From: Hymenobacter profundi
Lineage (GTDB): Bacteria; Bacteroidota; Bacteroidia; Cytophagales; Hymenobacteraceae
Assembly (NCBI RefSeq): GCF_019334315.1
Contig: NZ_JAHWGL010000051.1
Coordinates: 1-34,527 of the forward strand
DNA: 34,527 bases
Reading direction: 5' to 3'
Shown here: piece by piece, positions 31,183 through 34,527 of the stretch
How the letters are laid out: every line of letters begins with the position of its first letter
Position numbering within the stretch: position 1 is the stretch's first letter
Made by a program: the position numbers and the translations under genes
Notes under the pieces: model-generated
Seen by the model: the letters and a program-made list of their open reading frames with translations, nothing else
The model's database searches: none
Told to the model about the DNA's origin: nothing

Positions 31183-32031
31183 CTACAGAAGCTCCTGCCC
31201 CCTCTGGTCGGCTAGGCCGGGCGTATACACGCTCGATGGCGGGTAGCCAAACTGCCGCTTAAAGGCGTGCGAGAAGTGCGCTAGACTTTCAAAGCCCACT
31301 TCGTGGTACACGTCCGAAGGGCGCTTGTGCTCTTCTTGGAGCAGGTAATGGGCTTCGGCTAGCCGCTGTTGGTAGAGCCAGCGAGCAGGAGAGGTGCGAA
31401 AAATTCGGTGGAAATCCCGCTTGAAACTCGCCAGGCTCCGCCCGGTGAGGTAAGCCAGCTGCCGCAGGTCGACGTTGAAACGGAAGTGCTGCCGCATAAA
31501 GGCTTCCAAGTCAATTTTGCCGGGCGGCGCGAAGTGGAACAGCACCGGTTGCAGGGCCGGATACGCGTGCAGAAGCAAGGTTAGCGCTTCTTGCTGCTTT
31601 TGCTGCGCCAGGGGCGCGGGCATCGGCTGCTTGAAATAGCGCTGGAGCGACTCGCCGAATTGCTGAAGTAGCGGGGTTGTGTGCAGGGCAGTGACGGCCG
31701 GACTACCGACGTGGGGCAACTCACCCGTCTTGCTGTCCGGCGGACTGGCTGCAAGCAAGGTGGGCACATCAAATACCACGGTAATGGCTCGGAAAGGAGC
31801 ATCACCGGCTGGTTGCTTGGTGAATTTAGCCAGGAAGTTTTTTCGGGAAAACAGCAGACTGCCCGCCTCGAAAACGTGACTCTGCCCGGCTTCTGTCACC
31901 CGCAGGCTCCCCGCCAGCAGATACGTCAAGCCGTGTAAGGCCACACACTGGTCGGCGTCCATGTGGCGGCGTGCATACTGCGAGTAGATAATGCCTGGCT
32001 GACCAAGGGGGGGCAAGAACTGCGTTTTCAT
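31183..32031 (-). CDS. AraC family transcriptional regulator
   Basis: The 282-residue regulator has an N-terminal cupin-like domain (GLTYLLAGSLRVTEAGQSHVFEAGSL) and a C-terminal double HTH (VDLRQLAYLTGRSLASFKRDFHRIFRTSP, then PSDVYHEVGFESLAHFSHAFKRQFGYPPS). This build is that of ExsA-like effector-binding AraC proteins of Bacteroidota, which commonly pair with a neighbouring SDR. It lies upstream of the SDR at 30312 and downstream of the SDR at 32190, all on the minus strand. Confidence 0.9.
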   Translation of the reverse strand: MKTQFLPPLGQPGIIYSQYARRHMDADQCVALHGLTYLLAGSLRVTEAGQSHVFEAGSLLFSRKNFLAKFTKQPAGDAPFRAITVVFDVPTLLAASPPDSKTGELPHVGSPAVTALHTTPLLQQFGESLQRYFKQPMPAPLAQQKQQEALTLLLHAYPALQPVLFHFAPPGKIDLEAFMRQHFRFNVDLRQLAYLTGRSLASFKRDFHRIFRTSPARWLYQQRLAEAHYLLQEEHKRPSDVYHEVGFESLAHFSHAFKRQFGYPPSSVYTPGLADQRGQELL

Positions 32032-32189
32032 CCGTTTTCCCGGCTACAACTAACCTGACAAAGCTCGGAACTCACTGGCAGACGGTGTTTGCGTAGAAAG
32101 CTCAATGTTGCCTGCCTTGCTAGCTTGCGCGGGCGTTCCCAATCTAGCAAGCATACGGCCACTCAACAGGGCGTAGGTTGCGCAGCAAC

Positions 32190-32927
32190 TCAACTTTGGG
32201 CCGTCGGCCGCACCACTATATCGCCTACGTCGACGTTGGCGGGCTGCTTGATGGCGTAGGCTACGGCTTGCGCAATGGCCTCGGGCGGAATGGCAATCTG
32301 GTCGCGGCGGGCCAGAATCTGGTCTTTTATCGCTGGATTGGTCATGGCCTCCGCGAAGTCGGTGTGCACGAAGCCCGGCGACACGTTGGTCACGCGCAGC
32401 TGCGGGCCGGCTTCCTGGCGCAAGGCCTCGGCGATAGTGCGCACGGCATTTTTAGTGCCAGCGTACACGCCCATCGACGGCACAATCTGCAAACCGGCAG
32501 TGGAGAGGATGTTGACAAAGTGCCCACTGCCCTGACGCCGGAACACCGGCAGTGCCGCCGCAATGCCGTAGAGCACGCCCTTCAGATTCACGTCAATCAT
32601 TTGCTCCCACTCCTCTACGCGCAGATCGTCGAAAGGCGAAATCAGGCCTATGCCAGCGTTGCTGACCAGCACATCAAGCTGCCCAAACCGCGCCAGGGCC
32701 AGGTCTACGAGGCCCACCAGGTCGGCGCGTTCACTCACGTTGGCGCGGGCGCAGGCGGCCTGTCCGCCGGCCTGGGTTATTTGCGCGGCCAGCTCCTGTA
32801 GCTGCTCTATGCGCCGGGCCCCCAAGACCACTTTGGCCCCTTGTTCGGCCAATAGCCGGGCCGTGGCTGCGCCAATTCCGCCGCTGGCCCCCGTGATGAT
32901 AATGACTTTACCCGTGATGTTGTCCAT
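32190..32927 (-). CDS. SDR family oxidoreductase (YdfG-like)
   Basis: I choose the ATG at 32927 (MDNITGKVIIITGASGGIG), giving 245 residues; an upstream ATG adds a non-homologous leader. It shows TGASGGIG, GARR after beta-2 (NADP type), NILSTAG, Y155/K159 (YAGTK), and the C-terminal VDVGDIVVRPTAQ that marks the common NADP-dependent 'SDR family oxidoreductase' related to YdfG 3-hydroxy acid dehydrogenase. The AraC gene at 33006 lies directly upstream on the same strand. Confidence 0.9.
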   Translation of the reverse strand: MDNITGKVIIITGASGGIGAATARLLAEQGAKVVLGARRIEQLQELAAQITQAGGQAACARANVSERADLVGLVDLALARFGQLDVLVSNAGIGLISPFDDLRVEEWEQMIDVNLKGVLYGIAAALPVFRRQGSGHFVNILSTAGLQIVPSMGVYAGTKNAVRTIAEALRQEAGPQLRVTNVSPGFVHTDFAEAMTNPAIKDQILARRDQIAIPPEAIAQAVAYAIKQPANVDVGDIVVRPTAQS

Positions 32928-33005
32928 GTGCCCGATGTAGGTGGTGAATGTCGGGCAAAGGTCGGGCCGCCGGAGCAAGCAGCGTTATGCCAATCAATCC
33001 AAAGC

Positions 33006-33905
33006 TTATGAATGTACAAGCGGCTGGCGGCGGTACTGCTGGGGTGGCTGCCCAACGTGGCGGCGGAAGAAGCTGTTGAAGTTGGAGGCGTGTCCGAAGC
33101 CCAATGCGTAGCCGATGTCGGTTACGCTCCAGTTGCTGTGACGCAGCAACGCTTTAGCTTCCTCGGCCAGCCGCTCGGCAATGTGAGCGGTGGTGGGGCG
33201 GCCAGTGGTAGCCTGCACGGCCTTGTTCAAATGGTTGGTGTGCACGGCTAGGTGCTTCGCAAACTCGTTGGCGTTGCGCAGCACTACGGGCTGCTGGGGT
33301 GAGGCTAGCGGAAACTGCCGGTCGAGCAGTTCCAGAAACCGGGCACTCAGCTGCGTGGCGGCTGGGTGGCTGGCAGCGGGCACGTCGTCGGTCAGCTTCA
33401 GCGACTCGTGCAATATGATTTGCAGATAGTTGCGCAACAGCTCGTACTTGTGCGCGTAGGTTGATTGCAGCTCCAACAGCACCAGCTCAAACAGGCCGCG
33501 AAGCCGGGCCTCTGCCGCGGGAGGTGGAAACAGCACCGGCGTACCCCCGGCCCGGAATAGGGGAGAGCCGGCTACGCTGGCTGTGCGCAGTTGCCCGGTG
33601 ATAAACTCTTCGGTAAACAGGCAAGCAAACCCCGTTTCCGACCCACTTGTCCGCTCCCAGGCAAACGGAATCAGGGGATTAACAAAAACCAGCGCACAGC
33701 CCGCAATCGGAACCTGCTTATTGGCGTAACGTAACGTGCCCTGGGCCCCACACAAGAGCTTGATCTTGTAAAAGTCGTGCCGGACGAAGGGGAACTGCGC
33801 CGGCGTTGGCACTTCCTCTATGCGGTAAGCCGCCACCTGCCCGGCCTGTGGGAAGCCCCGCTCGTAACGCTGAAAATAGGCTGCAATAGTTCCCTTGGAT
33901 TCCAT
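33006..33905 (-). CDS. AraC family transcriptional regulator
   Basis: The 299 residues comprise an N-terminal cupin-type domain (HDFYKIKLLCGAQGTLRYANKQVPIAGCALVFVNPLIPFAWE) and a C-terminal HTH pair (ANEFAKHLAVHTNHLNKAVQATTGRPTTAHIAERL, then WSVTDIGYALGFGHASNFNSFFRRHVGQPPQQYRR). This subgroup often stands beside an SDR or aldo-keto reductase gene. Here the SDR at 32190-32927 lies 78 bases downstream on the same strand and is the probable target. Confidence 0.9.
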   Translation of the reverse strand: MESKGTIAAYFQRYERGFPQAGQVAAYRIEEVPTPAQFPFVRHDFYKIKLLCGAQGTLRYANKQVPIAGCALVFVNPLIPFAWERTSGSETGFACLFTEEFITGQLRTASVAGSPLFRAGGTPVLFPPPAAEARLRGLFELVLLELQSTYAHKYELLRNYLQIILHESLKLTDDVPAASHPAATQLSARFLELLDRQFPLASPQQPVVLRNANEFAKHLAVHTNHLNKAVQATTGRPTTAHIAERLAEEAKALLRHSNWSVTDIGYALGFGHASNFNSFFRRHVGQPPQQYRRQPLVHS

Positions 33906-34129
33906 TTTGGAAAGTTATATAATTCAATCCGGTACACCTGTGTGGCAATAGCGAGCTGCCAGCGATTCGTTATTCTCTTTGTTTGAAGGCTGCTGGAGCA
34001 GAAGCTCAACTCGCAGCTGGAGCAGGAAGCGTAGCGTTAGGTAGTCCAGCCGCACGTGCGTTAGACTGGGTAGTAGTATAGCCGTAATGATGGGGGCAGC
34101 GTGTAAAGTCCTACCTTGCTTGAACCATC

Positions 34130-34279
34130 GTGGTTGTTGCAAAACTCTTGAAAGGGAAACGACAAACTCATGGACTTGCAATTCAGCGTTCAGCATGAGG
34201 GTCCTAAAAGCTTGTGATAGCCTTGTCTATCGGCTACACAATCCTTAGCGCCCACTAATGAGGGTTCTGCAACAGCCAC
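34130..34279. mobile_element. 150-bp MITE of the IS1182-like family, with CATC target duplication
   Basis: The left end GTGGTTGTTGCAAAACTC and right end GGGTTCTGCAACAGCCAC are inverted repeats matching in 15 of 18 positions. CATC occurs immediately outside both ends (34126-34129 and 34280-34283). The length equals that of the element at 19157, but the interiors are unrelated by eye. A long minus-strand frame crosses it without looking like a gene. Confidence 0.85.
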
Positions 34280-34327
34280 CATCCTTCACAGCACGTAAAC
34301 TGGTCTTGTAACGTTTAAAGAACGGTG

Positions 34328-34343
34328 GTGGCTGTTGCAGAAC
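34328..34343. repeat. Terminal inverted repeat of the right-edge IS1182-like element
   Basis: GTGGCTGTTGCAGAAC marks the outer end of the element that runs off the right window edge; transposase coding begins 20 bases further in. The base block GGTG lies just outside (34324-34327), but its partner is beyond the window. Confidence 0.78.
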
Positions 34344-34362
34344 TCGGTGCTGGTTACCTGTT

Positions 34363-34527
34363 TCAATCGCATGAGTATTCCAGCAAGCGATAACTCGCTT
34401 TCCTCCAGTCTCGCAAGCGGCGATTTGCCCACCGTAGGGGTGCTGACTGTAGGGCCAGGCTCACCACTCGTTTGGGCAAGTGCTTGAGCAGCTTTTTGAG
34501 GTTGTAGGCAATGGCGCTAAGCAACAT
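34363..34527 (-). CDS. IS1182-like transposase, 3' end only (partial at window edge)
   Basis: On the minus strand the frame is open from base 34527 to a TGA at 34363-34365, 54 residues. It begins with the same 25 residues as the left-edge copy (AIAYNLKKLLKHLPKRVVS...) and then diverges into an Arg-rich tail (LRWANRRLRDWRKASYRLLE). It is therefore a related but distinct element. The rest of the transposase is outside the window. Confidence 0.8.
   Translation of the reverse strand: MLLSAIAYNLKKLLKHLPKRVVSLALQSAPLRWANRRLRDWRKASYRLLEYSCD

Noticed and set aside
33924..34196. 90-residue minus-strand frame upstream of the AraC gene
   Set aside because: It begins inside the 150-bp MITE and has no recognisable features or conserved start.
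1..34527. Composite transposon bounded by inverted IS1182-like copies
   Set aside because: The two edge copies are different elements, the outer halves are not in the window, and the exact 77-base identity fits an assembly break better.

Overview
The window reads as an accessory region of a GC-rich Bacteroidota genome, most likely Hymenobacter or a close relative in Cytophagales. That placement is inferred from protein style: many Gfo/Idh/MocA, SDR, OhrR/Ohr, DoxX and AraC proteins, lipoboxes, a CarboxypepD_reg-type domain, an M60 peptidase, and weak or absent Shine-Dalgarno sequences. No rRNA, tRNA, CRISPR array or phage gene was seen.

Both ends of the window are the 3' ends of IS1182-like transposase genes in inverted orientation. 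They share exactly 77 identical bases at the extreme ends and then diverge. This looks like a contig broken at a repeated insertion sequence.

0.5-7.9 kb, nearly all on the minus strand, is a redox/electrophile-stress cluster: a Gal80-like Gfo/Idh/MocA protein, an atypical SDR with a premature TAG, an OhrR-like MarR regulator, an Old Yellow Enzyme, a classical SDR, an Ohr peroxidase, a second OhrR, a bacterioferritin C-terminal remnant, a DoxX protein and a second Ohr. Strong AT-rich palindromes sit upstream of doxX and of the second ohr and share a core. A different motif precedes both ohrR genes.

8-14 kb holds a multi-PAS sensor that ends inside its fourth PAS domain, a decayed 0.7-kb stretch, a SAM methyltransferase, two small conserved hypotheticals and an IS110-family transposase. 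14.3-16.6 kb is a secreted M60-type (HExxH) metallopeptidase.

16.9-26.1 kb is a patchwork of small membrane, secreted and lipoprotein genes of unknown function. One is split by a stop codon right after its signal peptide. A complete IS1182-like element with 19-bp TIRs and a TCCG target duplication sits in the middle. 26.3-27.4 kb is an MBL-fold lipoprotein hydrolase.

27.7-30.05 kb is an AT-richer set (AraC regulator, two tiny membrane proteins, SDR) that looks transferred. 30.3-33.9 kb continues with SDR and AraC genes that alternate on the minus strand.

The most distinctive finding is a family of short non-autonomous elements. Three (130, 150 and 150 bp) carry the IS1182-like terminal inverted repeat, and each is bounded by a perfect 4-bp target duplication (CGGA, GGTG, CATC). 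They are MITEs probably mobilised by the IS1182-like transposases of this genome. Three long, perfect intergenic hairpins of unrelated sequence are also present.
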